From contig NZ_CP070225.1 in assembly GCF_021631985.1 (NCBI RefSeq), positions 1,178,001 to 1,242,000 of the forward strand: DNA of 64,000 nucleotides, read 5' to 3'. Positions 35,182-44,923 of this stretch are shown here, piece after piece. Source of the stretch: Sandaracinus amylolyticus. Lineage in GTDB: Bacteria > Myxococcota_A > Polyangia > Polyangiales > Sandaracinaceae. The translations under genes were made by a program, and so were the position numbers. Within the stretch, counting starts at the first letter, position 1. Each line of letters opens with the position of its first letter. The notes beneath the pieces were generated by a model. It saw only the letters and a list, made by a program, of their open reading frames with translations. It searched no databases and was not told where the DNA came from.

Positions 35182-36891
35182 ATGGCGAGCGAAGAGGAGC
35201 TGATCGAGGCGCGCCGCGCCCACGCGAGCGCACTGCGCGACGCCGGCACGCAGGCCTATCCCAACGACTTCCGCGCGCACGACGACGAGAACGCCTCCCG
35301 CGCGCGCGCCGTCGCCATCCTCACCGATCCCGAGAAGCGCGCCGCGCTCCCCGAGGAGAAGGACCTGAAGGGCGACGAGCCGAGCCATCACCTCTTCGGT
35401 CGCGTCGTCGGCAAGCGCGGCCCGTTCATCGTCATCCGCACCCCGCACGGCGACGCCCAGGCGCTCGTCCGCAACAAGCCCGGCAAGGGCGGCGAGCCCG
35501 CGCTCCCCGAGCAGGACGCGAAGCAGCTCGAGCTCCTCGACCTCGCCGATCACGTCGCGGTCCAGGGCCCGATGATCCGCACCCGCACCGGCGACGGTGC
35601 GATCCGCGCCGATCGTTTCCACCACGTCGGCAAGGCGATCCTCCCGCCGCCCGACAAGTGGCACGGCCTCACCGACGTCGAGAAGCGCTACCGCGAGCGC
35701 TACGTCGATCTCTTCGCGAGCCCCGCCGTCGCGCGCGTCTTCTACGCGCGCTCGCGCATCGTCCGCGCGCTGCGCAGCTTCCTCGACGGTCGCGACTTCC
35801 TCGAGGTCGAGACGCCGCTCCTCCATCCGCTCCGTGGTGGCGCCGTCGCGAAGCCGTTCGACACGCACCACAACGAGCTCGACATGAAGCTCTACCTGCG
35901 CATCGCGCCGGAGCTCTACCTGAAGCGCCTGCTCGTCGGAGGCTTCGATCGCGTCTACGAGATCGGTCGCGCCTTCCGCAACGAGGGCGTCAGCACTCGC
36001 CACAACCCCGAGTTCACGATCCTCGAGTTCTACTGCGCGTACGCGACCTACGAGGACCTCATGGACCTCACCGAGGCCATGTTCCGCCACGTCGACGCGG
36101 CGCTGCGCAGCGAGATGCACGCCCGCGCGCCCGAGTGGTGGAGCGAGCGCGCGTACACGCTCGACGAGCCCTTCGCGCGCGTCGACATGCGCGAGGCGAT
36201 CGTCGATCGCACCAAGCGCTCGGGCGGCGATCTGCTCCCCACGCCCTTCGACGGTGCGCTCACGCGCGAGCTGCTCGACGATCCCACCGAGCTCCACGCG
36301 ACGATCGAGCGCGTGCTGCACCTCCCGAAGGACTCGCACGAGGCCGCGGTGGCGCGCCTCGGCGGCGCGGATCGCGTGCAGTACTGGCGCGAGGCGCGGA
36401 AGCTCCTCGCGAAGAGCCACACCCACGGCGAGCGCGTCTTCGTGCTCTACGAAGTGCTCGTCGAGCCCGACCTGCCGAAGCTCTATCGCAGCGAGGACGG
36501 ATCGAAGTCGGTGCCCGTCTTCGTGATGCACCACCCGTTCGACGTCTCGCCGCTCGCGCGCAAGAGCGATCGCGATCCGTTCATCACCGATCGGTTCGAG
36601 CTCTTCGTGGAAGGGCGCGAGGTCGCGAACGCGTTCTCCGAGCTCAACGATCCCGACGATCAGGCCTCGCGCTTCCGCGCGCAGCTCGATCGCCGCACGA
36701 AGGGCGACGAGGAAGCGATGGACTACGACGCCGACTACGTGCGCGCGCTCTCGCACGGCATGCCGCCCGCGGGCGGCTTCGGGCTCGGCGTGGATCGCCT
36801 CGTGATGATGCTCTGCGGTCAGGCGTCGATCCGCGACGTGCTGCTCTTCCCGGCGATGCGCCCCGAGCAGGGCACGTCGGAGCGCGGATGA
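35182..36891 (+). CDS. lysS: Lysyl-tRNA synthetase, class II
   Basis: 569 residues from ATG 35182 ([12 protein letters not shown]). The N-terminal OB-fold binds the anticodon ([20 protein letters not shown]). Class II motif 1 is in [15 protein letters not shown], motif 2 in [20 protein letters not shown], motif 3 in [15 protein letters not shown]. It charges tRNA-Lys in the cytoplasm. The length is about 60 residues above the E. coli enzyme, the surplus being an insert around 370-450 ([15 protein letters not shown] ... [19 protein letters not shown]). The gene is followed without a gap by lolC (ATGA overlap). This lysS-lolC-lolD order is common in myxobacteria and other former deltaproteobacteria. 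Its own start is inside a longer open frame that is antisense to the lipoprotein promoter. Confidence 0.96.
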   Translation: MASEEELIEARRAHASALRDAGTQAYPNDFRAHDDENASRARAVAILTDPEKRAALPEEKDLKGDEPSHHLFGRVVGKRGPFIVIRTPHGDAQALVRNKPGKGGEPALPEQDAKQLELLDLADHVAVQGPMIRTRTGDGAIRADRFHHVGKAILPPPDKWHGLTDVEKRYRERYVDLFASPAVARVFYARSRIVRALRSFLDGRDFLEVETPLLHPLRGGAVAKPFDTHHNELDMKLYLRIAPELYLKRLLVGGFDRVYEIGRAFRNEGVSTRHNPEFTILEFYCAYATYEDLMDLTEAMFRHVDAALRSEMHARAPEWWSERAYTLDEPFARVDMREAIVDRTKRSGGDLLPTPFDGALTRELLDDPTELHATIERVLHLPKDSHEAAVARLGGADRVQYWREARKLLAKSHTHGERVFVLYEVLVEPDLPKLYRSEDGSKSVPVFVMHHPFDVSPLARKSDRDPFITDRFELFVEGREVANAFSELNDPDDQASRFRAQLDRRTKGDEEAMDYDADYVRALSHGMPPAGGFGLGVDRLVMMLCGQASIRDVLLFPAMRPEQGTSERG

Positions 36892-39191
36892 CCGAGAAGG
36901 CGCTGCGCCTCGGCCCGATCGCCGTGATCTTCGGCCTCTGGGCCGTGATCGGGGCGCTGGCCGCCGACGCAGCGCTCCTGCTCGCGCTGCCGCTGCTGCC
37001 GCGCGAGCACGTCGTCGTCGGCGTGCCCGTCGCGTTCGGCAGCGTCGGCGCGCTCTCGCTGTTCATCGCGGTGCTCACGCTGGTGCGCATCGCGCGCGTC
37101 GACATCGGCGTGCGCGGCCGCGCGCGGCTGTGGATCGGCGCGGTCGCGATGATCGTTGCAGGGCTCGCGACCATCGCGTTCGGCGTGGTGGTCGGGCTCG
37201 TGCTCGGCGATCCCGGCTACGGCACGCTCGGCGTGCCCTACGGCGCGCAGGCGTTCGCGGACGTGCTCTCGAGCACGCGCTCGTCGATCGAGACCATCGC
37301 GCTCGCGCAGGGCACCTATGCGCCGATGATGGCCGCGCTGGTGATCTGGGAGATCGCGGTGCGCGTCCAGCTCGGCGCCGGCATCGCGACGTGGTTCCTG
37401 ATCCCCGAGCGCATCCGCCGCGTCATCTGGATCCTGATCGACGCTCCGCTGCTGGCCGCGTTCATCTTCGCGCTGTGGGCGCTGCCCTTCGAGCCGCGCG
37501 AGGACGGCGACGTGACGCAGCCGGCGATCGCGCTCGTCATCAGCACGCTCTTCGCGCTGCGCTTCTGCGCGCGCATGCTCCCGCCGACGCTCGACGTCGC
37601 CGAGCGCATCGGGGTCCAGACGCTCGTCGCGGCGCGGATGCTGCGCGCGAAGAAGAGCGGGTTCCTCACCGCGATCGGCATCCTCTCGATCCTCGCGGTG
37701 AGCTTCTCGTCGTGCACGCTCACGACGACGCTCTCGGTGATGGGCGGGTTCCGCGAGGACCTGCAGCAGAAGATCCTCGGCAACAACGCGCACGTCGTGA
37801 TCGATCGCGAGTACGGCACCTGGGAGGGCTGGGGCCCCGCGCTCGAGCGCGTGCGCGAGGTCCCGAGCGTGACCGGCGCGAGCCCGTACGTCGCGGGCGA
37901 GGTGATGGTCACGAGCGCGTCGAACCTCGGCGGCGCGGTGCTGCGCGGCATCGATCCCCGCACCATCGGCGACGTCACCGATCTCCCGCGCAACATGGCG
38001 CCGGGACGCGGGCACGGCCGGCTCGAGTACCTCCAGCACCCCGAGCGACTGCTCGATCTCAGCGCCGCGGAGATGAGCGGCAGCGTGCTGCACGGCCGCG
38101 ACGACGACCTCGAGGAAGAAGACGACCTCGACGAGGCGGAGAGCGACGCGGGCGTCCCGGTGGTCGGCGAGGACGACGAGACTGCGTCCGCGCAGCACGA
38201 GAGCCTGATGCGCGAGATCGATCGCGTGCTCGGCGAGCTCGACGAGCGCACCCCCGATGCCGAGCCCACCGTCGATCCCGACTTCCGCACCGGCTCGGGC
38301 GCCGGCGTGCGCGTGCAGGACGCGTTCGGCCGGGTCGACGATCCGACCGGGCTCTTCCTCGGCATGCCTCCGCCGCTGCAGCGCCCGCGCGAGGTGCTCC
38401 CCGGGCTGATCGTCGGCCAGGAGCTCGCGCGCTCGCTGCGCCTGCACGTCGGCGACGAGGTGAACGTCGTCTCGCCGCTCGGCGATCTCGGCCCCGCGGG
38501 ACCGATCCCGAAGTCGCGTCCCTTCCGCGTCGCCGGGATCTTCTACAGCGGCATGTACGAGTACGACATGAAGGTCGCGTACACCGACCTCGAGACCGCG
38601 CAGCGCTTCCTCTCGACCGGCGGCGCGATCAGCGGCATCGAGGTGCGCGTCGACGACTGGGAGCGCGCCGACGCGGCGGCTGCGGCGATCGCCGAGGCGA
38701 TCGCGCGCCCCGAGCTCCGCGTGCGCAGCTGGCAGGAGGTGAACCGCAACCTCTTCGGCGCGCTCGAGCTCGAGAAGCTCGCGATGTTCATCACGCTCGG
38801 CATCGCGATCCTGGTCGCGAGCTTCTGCATCGTCGGGACGCTCGTGCTGATGGTGCGCGAGAAGGGCCGTCAGGTCGGCATCCTGAAGGCGATGGGCGCG
38901 CAGGACGGCCAGATCGTCGGCATGTTCATGCTGCAGGGCCTCTTCATCGGCCTCGTCGGCGCGATCAGCGGGCTCGGCCTCGGGTGGGTCGTGTGCTTCG
39001 CCGCGGAGCACCTCGGCATCGTGCCGCTCAACCCCGAGGTCTATTACATCGACTCGCTGCCCATCCACACCGACCCGCGCGAGTTCTTCGCGGTCGGCAT
39101 CGCAGCGGTGCTCGTCTGCCTGCTCGCGACGATCTATCCCGCGATCCTCGGCAGCCGCCTCAAGCCCGTCGACGCGCTTCGCTACTCGTGA
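36888..39191 (+). CDS. lolC: LolC/LolE-type lipoprotein-releasing permease with an extra N-terminal membrane domain
   Basis: 767 residues, against about 400 for E. coli LolC. Residues 1-240 contain about six hydrophobic segments ([58 protein letters not shown]) that are not part of LolCE. The FtsX/MacB-like unit starts at about 242 ([20 protein letters not shown]) with a large periplasmic domain, which contains an acidic insert at about 402-440 ([18 protein letters not shown]). The last transmembrane segments ([40 protein letters not shown]) are typical FtsX helices. With LolD it forms the ABC transporter that hands lipoproteins to LolA. ATGA overlap with lysS and GTGA/short gap with lolD show an operon. 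Confidence 0.9.
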   Translation: MTEKALRLGPIAVIFGLWAVIGALAADAALLLALPLLPREHVVVGVPVAFGSVGALSLFIAVLTLVRIARVDIGVRGRARLWIGAVAMIVAGLATIAFGVVVGLVLGDPGYGTLGVPYGAQAFADVLSSTRSSIETIALAQGTYAPMMAALVIWEIAVRVQLGAGIATWFLIPERIRRVIWILIDAPLLAAFIFALWALPFEPREDGDVTQPAIALVISTLFALRFCARMLPPTLDVAERIGVQTLVAARMLRAKKSGFLTAIGILSILAVSFSSCTLTTTLSVMGGFREDLQQKILGNNAHVVIDREYGTWEGWGPALERVREVPSVTGASPYVAGEVMVTSASNLGGAVLRGIDPRTIGDVTDLPRNMAPGRGHGRLEYLQHPERLLDLSAAEMSGSVLHGRDDDLEEEDDLDEAESDAGVPVVGEDDETASAQHESLMREIDRVLGELDERTPDAEPTVDPDFRTGSGAGVRVQDAFGRVDDPTGLFLGMPPPLQRPREVLPGLIVGQELARSLRLHVGDEVNVVSPLGDLGPAGPIPKSRPFRVAGIFYSGMYEYDMKVAYTDLETAQRFLSTGGAISGIEVRVDDWERADAAAAAIAEAIARPELRVRSWQEVNRNLFGALELEKLAMFITLGIAILVASFCIVGTLVLMVREKGRQVGILKAMGAQDGQIVGMFMLQGLFIGLVGAISGLGLGWVVCFAAEHLGIVPLNPEVYYIDSLPIHTDPREFFAVGIAAVLVCLLATIYPAILGSRLKPVDALRYS

Positions 39192-39211
39192 CTTCGTTGG
39201 AGCTCAAACGA

Positions 39212-39943
39212 ATGCCGTCCCTGGTCCGCGCCGAGAAGGTCACGAAGAAGATCCTCCACGAGGAGCGCGAGGTGCAGATCCTCCGCGGCATCGACCTCGA
39301 GGTGGAGCAGGGCGAGATGCTCTCGATCGTCGGCGCGTCGGGCGCGGGCAAGAGCACGCTGCTGCACGTGCTGGGCACGCTCGATCTGCCGACGTCGGGG
39401 CGGATCATCTACGAGGGCCAGGACGTCACGCACCTGCCGAGCTCGCGCCTCGCGGACTTCCGCAACCGATCGATCGGCTTCGTCTTCCAGTTCCACCACT
39501 TGCTCCCCGAGTTCACCGCGGTGGAGAACGTGATGATGCCCGGGCTCATCCGCGGCGCGGCGCGCAGCGCGATGCACGCGAAGGCGACGAAGCTGCTCGA
39601 CGACGTCGGGCTCAAGCATCGCCTCTCGCATCGCCCCGGCGAGCTCTCGGGCGGCGAGCAGCAGCGCGTCGCGCTCGCGCGCGCGCTGGTGATGGAGCCG
39701 AAGCTGGTGCTCGCGGACGAGCCCACGGGCAACCTCGACAGCGTCACGAGCGAGGCGATGCACGAGCTCTTCTTCCAGCTCAACCGCGAGCGCAACGTGA
39801 CGTTCTTGATCGTCACCCACAGCGAGAAGCTCGCGTCGCTGATGCCGCGCGTGGTCACGATGCGCGACGGCCGCGTGGAGCGCGACGAGCGCAAGAGCGA
39901 CGTCGCCGAGCGCGAGCCCGAAGCGATCACGTCCGAGGGCTGA
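39212..39943 (+). CDS. lolD: LolD-type ABC transporter ATP-binding protein
   Basis: 243 residues from ATG 39212, preceded by GGAG at 39199. Walker [10 protein letters not shown] (about 43-51), Q-loop [18 protein letters not shown], signature [15 protein letters not shown], Walker [14 protein letters not shown], and H-loop IVTHSEKL are all present, with the LolD/MacB-type '[16 protein letters not shown]' segment. A GTG at 39188 overlaps the lolC stop and would add eight residues; the SD favours the ATG. It powers lipoprotein release from the inner membrane with LolC. The many lipoproteins in this window are likely clients. Confidence 0.95.
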   Translation: MPSLVRAEKVTKKILHEEREVQILRGIDLEVEQGEMLSIVGASGAGKSTLLHVLGTLDLPTSGRIIYEGQDVTHLPSSRLADFRNRSIGFVFQFHHLLPEFTAVENVMMPGLIRGAARSAMHAKATKLLDDVGLKHRLSHRPGELSGGEQQRVALARALVMEPKLVLADEPTGNLDSVTSEAMHELFFQLNRERNVTFLIVTHSEKLASLMPRVVTMRDGRVERDERKSDVAEREPEAITSEG

Positions 39944-40209
39944 TGTACGTGGACGATCTCGTCGCGTGGATCCGCGAAGCGCTCGCTCGCGGTGACTCGC
40001 CCGTGGCCGCGCTGCGCTACGCGATGCACCGCAACGGGGGCCACGTCGGTCGAGTCGATCTGATCGGCGCGTTCCACGGCGCGACGCGGATCGGCCTCGC
40101 CAACGCGATGTGCATCGGCGCATGGCACGTCTTCGGCGAGCGACTGAGCGACGAGGAGCTCGACGCCGAGCTCGCGGAGCGCCTGCGACATCGCGCGTCC
40201 GGTCGCTGA
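39943..40209 (+). CDS. Unknown protein of 88 residues at the end of the lol operon
   Basis: The ATG overlaps the lolD stop (TGATG), so it is translationally coupled. The sequence ([20 protein letters not shown] ... ALRYAMHRNGGHVGRVDLIG, IGLANAMCIGAWHVFGERLS) is helical with a hydrophobic core and no signal or membrane segment. I do not recognise it. Its coupling suggests a role connected to the operon or dosage control, but this is only context. It is followed by a large hairpin in a convergent intergenic space. Confidence 0.7.
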   Translation: MYVDDLVAWIREALARGDSPVAALRYAMHRNGGHVGRVDLIGAFHGATRIGLANAMCIGAWHVFGERLSDEELDAELAERLRHRASGR

Positions 40210-40363
40210 GCCGCGCGGGGCCCTCCAGGGATCGTTCACCGGTGTGCGATCGGCGCGCTCGCGCCGTCGCGGCGTGCTCGACACGCCTCTTGCGCTGGCC
40301 GATCGCGCGACGCGCGCCGGTGCCCCCGCGTCGGAGCATCGCGCCCCTCCGCGAACGATCTCG

Positions 40364-40439
40364 CCCCCGCGTCGATCGATCGTCGCCCCGGCTCGATCGA
40401 TCTCGGGCCCCGGGGGACCGTGATCGATCGACGCGGGGG
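40364..40439. repeat. Large inverted repeat between convergent genes
   Basis: CCCCCGCGTCGATCGATC (40364-40381) pairs perfectly with GATCGATCGACGCGGGGG (40422-40439), an 18-bp stem. The loop contains another small palindrome, CTCGATCGATCTCGGGCCCC. The surrounding intergenic DNA 40210-40589 has no believable gene. Both flanking genes end toward it, so it may be a bidirectional terminator; there is no T run. Confidence 0.75.
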
Positions 40440-40589
40440 ATCATCTCCCGCAGGCGGGGGTGTGACTCTCGGAGGCGGGGGCACGGATCGCCGATCACCG
40501 TCCGACGAAGCCCGCGCGCGGGGCACGGACGGTCTCACGCGGGGCACGCGCTGCGCGACGCGCGTGCCCGCGATCTCGCGGCCGGGGGC

Positions 40590-40955
40590 TCAGTACTTCG
40601 CGCCGTCGACGTGCATCACGTTCAGCGACGCGAGGTCCACCTCGGGCAGACAGCGCACGTTCACCGCGGCCATCTTCGATCCATCGGGCCCGGTGCCGTC
40701 ACCGAACGGCGCGATCCCGCATTTCGCGCAGAAGTGGTGCTGGATCGCGTGCTTGTTGAACGTGTAGGTCGAGAGCGCGCTCTCGGGCGTCGTCAGCCGC
40801 AGCGCCCCGCGCGGCACGAACCACAAGAGCCCGCCGCGCCTCCGGCACATCGAGCAGTTGCAGTCGATCACGCGATCGATCGTCCCCTCGACCTCGAACG
40901 CGATGTTCCCGCAGTGGCAGCTTCCCTGATGCATCGTCGTCATGTGCGGCGTCAT
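40590..40955 (-). CDS. GFA/CENP-V-type zinc-binding protein (glutathione-dependent formaldehyde-activating family)
   Basis: 121 residues, with the three zinc-binding motifs of the family: GSCHCGNIAFEVEG, CNCSMCRRRGGL and HHFCAKCGIAPFG. It is a small soluble protein with a beta-fold that holds zinc; the founding member (Gfa) accelerates the formation of S-hydroxymethylglutathione, but most relatives are uncharacterised, so no reaction is claimed. The start may be M1, M5 or M8; M5 (MTTMHQGSCHC) would place a TAGATG box 9 nt upstream. It is convergent with the lol operon and close to R1 copy B. Confidence 0.9.
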   Translation of the reverse strand: MTPHMTTMHQGSCHCGNIAFEVEGTIDRVIDCNCSMCRRRGGLLWFVPRGALRLTTPESALSTYTFNKHAIQHHFCAKCGIAPFGDGTGPDGSKMAAVNVRCLPEVDLASLNVMHVDGAKY

Positions 40956-40984
40956 CTAGCCACGAACCGCGCCCCCCGGTTGGA

Positions 40985-41371
40985 CGAACGCGACACGCGC
41001 CCCGCCGCGCTTCGCGCGTCGCGCCGCTCCCCGAATCCCGCGCGAAGCGCGCAGTCGCGCGGCTTTGCCGCGCGCTGCGACCCGCGAACGTCCGAGGCGC
41101 GCGAACAGCGCGACTCGGTCGCGAGCTCTCCCCAGCCCCACCCAGCGAGACGGCAGAACCGGGGTACCGGGCGCGGGGGTGGGGGTCAGGCGGCCTCGTG
41201 CGACGGGGGCTCGCAGACGTCGACCACAGATCGAACGAAGCATCGCGGCAGCGGCGCGAAGCGCGCGCCGCGATGCGCCCACCGACTCCCGACGCTCGCG
41301 CCCGTCCGTCCAGCAGCCCGCGAGCACACAGGCCGCCTGACCCCCACCCCCGCGCCTCCCACCGAAGCGCC
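40985..41371 (-). repeat. Palindromic repeat R1, copy B
   Basis: Runs on the minus strand from the stop of the ZIP transporter (41372) towards the GFA gene. Arms of 26-27 bp lie at about 41330-41356 and 41169-41195 and are perfectly complementary, with a sequence different from copies A and D. The inner hairpin GCATCGCGGC / GCCGCGATGC is present (about 41240-41276). The IS110 target sequence is intact here: TGTGTGCTCGCGGGCTGCTG on the minus strand. Confidence 0.87.
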
Positions 41372-42157
41372 TCAAGCCGCAAACGCCACGTCGAGCACCA
41401 TCATCAACAAGAACCCGCCCATCGTCCCCCAAGTCGCCGCGTCCGAGTGCTCTCCGCGGTGCGACTCCGGCAGCACCTCGTCGCTGATCACGAAGAGCAT
41501 CGCGCCCGCCGCGAAGCACAGAGCGACCGGCAGCACCGCGCTCGAGAACCCGACCGCCGCCGCGCCGAGCCCCGCCCCGATCGGCTCGACCGCGCCCGAG
41601 AGCAGCGCGACCCCGACCGCCAGCCACCGCGAGTACCCCTCGCGCACCAGCGACACCGCGACGACCAGCCCCTCGGGCGCGTTCTGACACGCGATCCCCA
41701 GCGCGATCGGCAGCGCCAGCGCCTCGTCCCCGCTCCCCACCCCGACGCCGACCGCGAGCCCCTCGGGCAGGTTGTGCAGCGTGATCGCGATCACGAAGAG
41801 CCACGTGCGCGCCAGCGCCGCCGGCGATCGCCCCCGGCCCTCCACCCCCTTCAGGAAGTGCTCGTGCGGCGAGAACCGATGCATCAGCGCGATCGTCCCG
41901 ACCCCCGCGATCAGCCCGCCCGCGCCCGCCGCGACCCCGCCCCACCGTGCCCATCGCTCCACCGCGATCTCGAGCCCGGGGCCCAGCAGCGAGAAGAACG
42001 TCGCCGCGAGCATCACCCCCGCGCTGAACCCGGAGAGCGCGGCCCGCGCGCGGTCTCCGAGATCGCGCAGCGCGAGCGCTGGGAGCGCTCCGGCGCCGGT
42101 CGCGCCGGTGCCGGCCCACAGGCTCGTCAGCACCGCATCGATCCACGTGCTGCCCAC
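41372..42157 (-). CDS. ZIP-family metal transporter (ZupT-like)
   Basis: 261 residues from GTG 42157, which follows GAGGGAGA on the minus strand; the frame is open 15 codons more but without SD. Eight hydrophobic segments. Metal-binding motifs of the family are HNLPEGLAVGVG (TM4) and CQNAPEGLVVAVSL (TM5); the second has Gln-Asn where ZIPs of this subgroup carry 'H/Q-N-x-P-E-G'. A His-containing loop HRFSPHEHF lies between TM3 and TM4. It imports divalent metal ions such as zinc, iron or manganese into the cytoplasm. R1 copy B begins directly after its stop. It is divergent from bamA. Confidence 0.92.
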   Translation of the reverse strand: MGSTWIDAVLTSLWAGTGATGAGALPALALRDLGDRARAALSGFSAGVMLAATFFSLLGPGLEIAVERWARWGGVAAGAGGLIAGVGTIALMHRFSPHEHFLKGVEGRGRSPAALARTWLFVIAITLHNLPEGLAVGVGVGSGDEALALPIALGIACQNAPEGLVVAVSLVREGYSRWLAVGVALLSGAVEPIGAGLGAAAVGFSSAVLPVALCFAAGAMLFVISDEVLPESHRGEHSDAATWGTMGGFLLMMVLDVAFAA

Positions 42158-42182
42158 GTCTCCCTCACATGGGGCCCCACGC

Positions 42183-42211
42183 TTGACCCGGCATCCCCGC
42201 ACGGCTAGAAC
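42183..42211 (+). promoter_or_regulatory. bamA promoter (TTGACC-17-TAGAAC)
   Basis: TTGACC at 42183-42188, 17-bp spacer, TAGAAC at 42206-42211. The leader to ATG 42274 is about 55 nt. It overlaps the leader of the divergent ZIP gene. Confidence 0.72.
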
Positions 42212-42273
42212 GCCGCGGTTTGCGGGGGAAACCCGCGGCTTTTCCCCCGATCGAAACGGATCCTCGCCAGCTC

Positions 42274-44835
42274 ATGCGCCGCGCCCTCCACGCCACGCTT
42301 CTCGCGATCGTGTCGCTGACACTGGTGATCCCAGTCGCCGCGCAGGTCGCCGACGAGGACGAGGACGAGGCGGGCCTCGAGGACGAAGAGGGCCTCGAGG
42401 AAGAGGAAGAAGAAGAGGCCGAGGAAGAAGAGGAGTACGAGCCCGTCGAGGACGCCGAGACCGGCGTCGGCGTGCCCCGCACCCTCTGCCACGGTCGTCG
42501 CATCCGCCGCGTGCGCGTGCTCGGCAATCGTCGCGTCGGCGACGACGACGTGCTCGCCTCGGTGCGCTCCCGCGCCGGCAACGTGTGCACCGACGATCGC
42601 GTCGCCGACGACGCGCGTGCGCTCTGGGATCTCGGGTTCTTCGACGACATCCGCGTCGAGGCCGAGCCCGCCGAGGATCGCGTCGATCTGATCTTCCGCG
42701 TGCGCGAGCGCCCCTCGATCTCGGCGGTGCGCTACGAGGGCAACTCGTCGGTCGGCAACAGCGACATCGACGAGGTCGTCGAGCTCCGCGCGGGATCGAT
42801 CCTCTCGATGCAGGAGGTCCAGCGCCAGCTCACGCGCATCCGCGATCTCTACGCGGAGAAGGGCTACTTCCTCGCGCGCATCGAGCCGCGCCTGGTCCGT
42901 CAGCCGAACAACGAGGTCGAGGTCGTCTTCCGCATCCAGGAGGGCGACGAGGTCGTCGTCCGCCGGATCCGCTTCGTCGGCAATCGCCACATCTCGGGCG
43001 GCGATCTGCGCGGCATCATGCAGACCGGCGAGACGGGCTTCTTCTCGTTCCTGACCAACAACGACAACTTCCAGGACGAGCGCTTCGACGAGGACGTCAC
43101 GCGCCTCCAGGCGATCTACTACGACCGCGGCTACCTCACGATGCGCGTGGGCACGCCGCGCATCGAGCTCACGCCCGATCGCCGCTTCATCGACATCACG
43201 ATCCCGCTCGCCGAAGGGCCGCGCTTCCGCATCGGTCGGCTGCGCGTGATCGAGCAGGACGACGACGGCAACGAGGTCGACCCGCTCGGCGGTCGCCGCC
43301 AGGTGCGCGAGCTCGTCGCGGCGGAGCCCGGTGACTGGTTCAGCCGCACCGCGCTCGGCACCTCGCTGCTCGCGGTGACGCGCCACTACCGCGACGCCGG
43401 CTACGCGCACGTCGACGTGCAGCCCGAGACCGATCTCGATCTCGAGCGCAACACGGTCGATCTCTCGATCGTCGTGCGCCGTGGCCCGCTGACGCGCATC
43501 GAGCGCATCAACGTCCGCGGCAACACCAAGACGCGCGACTCGGTCATCCGCCGCGAGATCCGCATCGCCGAGGGCGACCTCTACAGCCAGACCCAGCTCG
43601 AGCAGTCGCGCGCGTTCATCCAGGCGCTCGGCTACTTCGAGCGCGTCGAGCTCAGCGAGAGCGACGGCAGCGCGCCCGATCGCATCGTCGTCAACGTCGA
43701 GGTCGCGGAGCGTCCGACCGGCACGTTCAACGTCGGCGCGGGCTTCTCGTCGATCGAGGCGTTCATCTTCACCGCGCAGGTCCAGCAGCAGAACCTGTTC
43801 GGCAACGGCCAGTCGCTGAACCTCCAGCTGCAGCTCTCCGGCCTACGACAATTGGTGCAGATCCAATTCGTCGAGCCGTACTTCTTCGGGACCGACTGGA
43901 CGTTCGCGATAGAGCTGTTCAAAACGGTCCGCCAATTCAGCTCGTTCACGCGCGACTCGACCGGTGGATCGCTGTCGTTCGGACATCCGATCTTCGATCG
44001 ACGACTCTCGCTCTTCGCGCAGTACCGCGCGGACTACGTGCAGATCGGGCCGCGCACCGGCGGGTTCGGCGCAGGGCAGGGCCTCTTCCAGCTCAACCTG
44101 CTGCCGATCGAGAACAACTTCCGCAACGGTCTGCAGAGCTCGCTGCGCCTCACGGTGACGTGGGACTCGCGCGACAACCGCATCTATCCGCAGAACGGTC
44201 TCTACGCGTCGTGGTCCACCGAGGTCGCGGACGAGGTGATCGGCTCCGCGACGAGCTGGGTGCGACACCGCGCGTTCTTCCGCTGGTACTGGGAGCTCTT
44301 CTCCGGCGTCGTCCTGAAGATGAACACCGAGTGGGGCTTGATCGCGTCGCGTCAGGCGCCCGGTCCGCCGGTGTTCGAGCGCTTCTATCTCGGCGGCATC
44401 TTCAACGTCCGCGGCTTCCCGCTGAACAGCCTCGGTCCGCGCGTCGGCGTGCCCCGCACGTACGCGCCGCCCGACGGCGGCATCGTGCCGCAGTTCGGTG
44501 AGCCGGTCGGCGGGAACATGCAGCTCTATTACAACCTCGAGCTCGAGTTCCCGATCATCCAGCAGGTCGGCATCCGCGGCGTGATCTTCACGGACGGCGG
44601 CAACGCCTGGAACCTCGACGAGTACATCTGTCAGCTGCCGCAGCCGTCGGAGTACGTGTCGTCGTCGGATCCGTGTCGCGTCGACCTGTTCGATCTGCGC
44701 ACGTCGTGGGGCTTCGGCATCCGCTGGATCTCGCCGCTCGGCCCGCTGCGCTTCGAATGGGGCCTCCCGTTCATGCGCATCCCGGGGCGCGAACAGGACA
44801 TCGACTTCCAGTTCACGATCGGCAACTTCTTCTGA
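42274..44835 (+). CDS. bamA: Outer membrane assembly factor BamA
   Basis: 853 residues. Signal peptide MRRALHATLLAIVSLTLVIP ... AAQ (about 24). Directly after the cleavage site comes a strongly acidic run (residues about 25-60: DEDEDEAGLEDEEGLEEEEE) that ordinary BamA lacks. Five POTRA domains follow from about 72 (RRIRRVRVLGNRRVGDDDV; PSISAVRYEGNSSVG; VVVRRIRFVGNRHISGGDL; FRIGRLRVIEQDD; RIERINVRGNTKTRDSVI), then the 16-strand barrel from about 480 with the VRGF-type loop NVRGFPLNSLG and the terminal aromatic FQFTIGNFF. BamA inserts outer-membrane proteins. It is followed by skp. Start ATG 42274 is the one giving a proper signal peptide. Confidence 0.96.
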   Translation: MRRALHATLLAIVSLTLVIPVAAQVADEDEDEAGLEDEEGLEEEEEEEAEEEEEYEPVEDAETGVGVPRTLCHGRRIRRVRVLGNRRVGDDDVLASVRSRAGNVCTDDRVADDARALWDLGFFDDIRVEAEPAEDRVDLIFRVRERPSISAVRYEGNSSVGNSDIDEVVELRAGSILSMQEVQRQLTRIRDLYAEKGYFLARIEPRLVRQPNNEVEVVFRIQEGDEVVVRRIRFVGNRHISGGDLRGIMQTGETGFFSFLTNNDNFQDERFDEDVTRLQAIYYDRGYLTMRVGTPRIELTPDRRFIDITIPLAEGPRFRIGRLRVIEQDDDGNEVDPLGGRRQVRELVAAEPGDWFSRTALGTSLLAVTRHYRDAGYAHVDVQPETDLDLERNTVDLSIVVRRGPLTRIERINVRGNTKTRDSVIRREIRIAEGDLYSQTQLEQSRAFIQALGYFERVELSESDGSAPDRIVVNVEVAERPTGTFNVGAGFSSIEAFIFTAQVQQQNLFGNGQSLNLQLQLSGLRQLVQIQFVEPYFFGTDWTFAIELFKTVRQFSSFTRDSTGGSLSFGHPIFDRRLSLFAQYRADYVQIGPRTGGFGAGQGLFQLNLLPIENNFRNGLQSSLRLTVTWDSRDNRIYPQNGLYASWSTEVADEVIGSATSWVRHRAFFRWYWELFSGVVLKMNTEWGLIASRQAPGPPVFERFYLGGIFNVRGFPLNSLGPRVGVPRTYAPPDGGIVPQFGEPVGGNMQLYYNLELEFPIIQQVGIRGVIFTDGGNAWNLDEYICQLPQPSEYVSSSDPCRVDLFDLRTSWGFGIRWISPLGPLRFEWGLPFMRIPGREQDIDFQFTIGNFF

Positions 44836-44869
44836 GTCGAGCGGACCGCATCTGAAATACCGCTCGGTC

Positions 44870-44898
44870 TTGACCCGTCGGATATGAACGGGTAGCCA
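44870..44898 (+). promoter_or_regulatory. skp promoter (TTGACC-17-TAGCCA)
   Basis: TTGACC at 44870-44875, 17-bp spacer, TAGCCA at 44893-44898, in the 88-bp gap after bamA. The leader contains the SD GAGGAG. Confidence 0.68.
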
Positions 44899-44923
44899 AC
44901 CGCACCTTTCGAGGAGACCTCCT

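Noticed and set aside
40236-40547. Minus-strand frame of 103 codons between the lol operon and the GFA gene
   Set aside because: Arg/Pro-rich translation of a palindromic intergenic region, no start signal; kept as non-coding.
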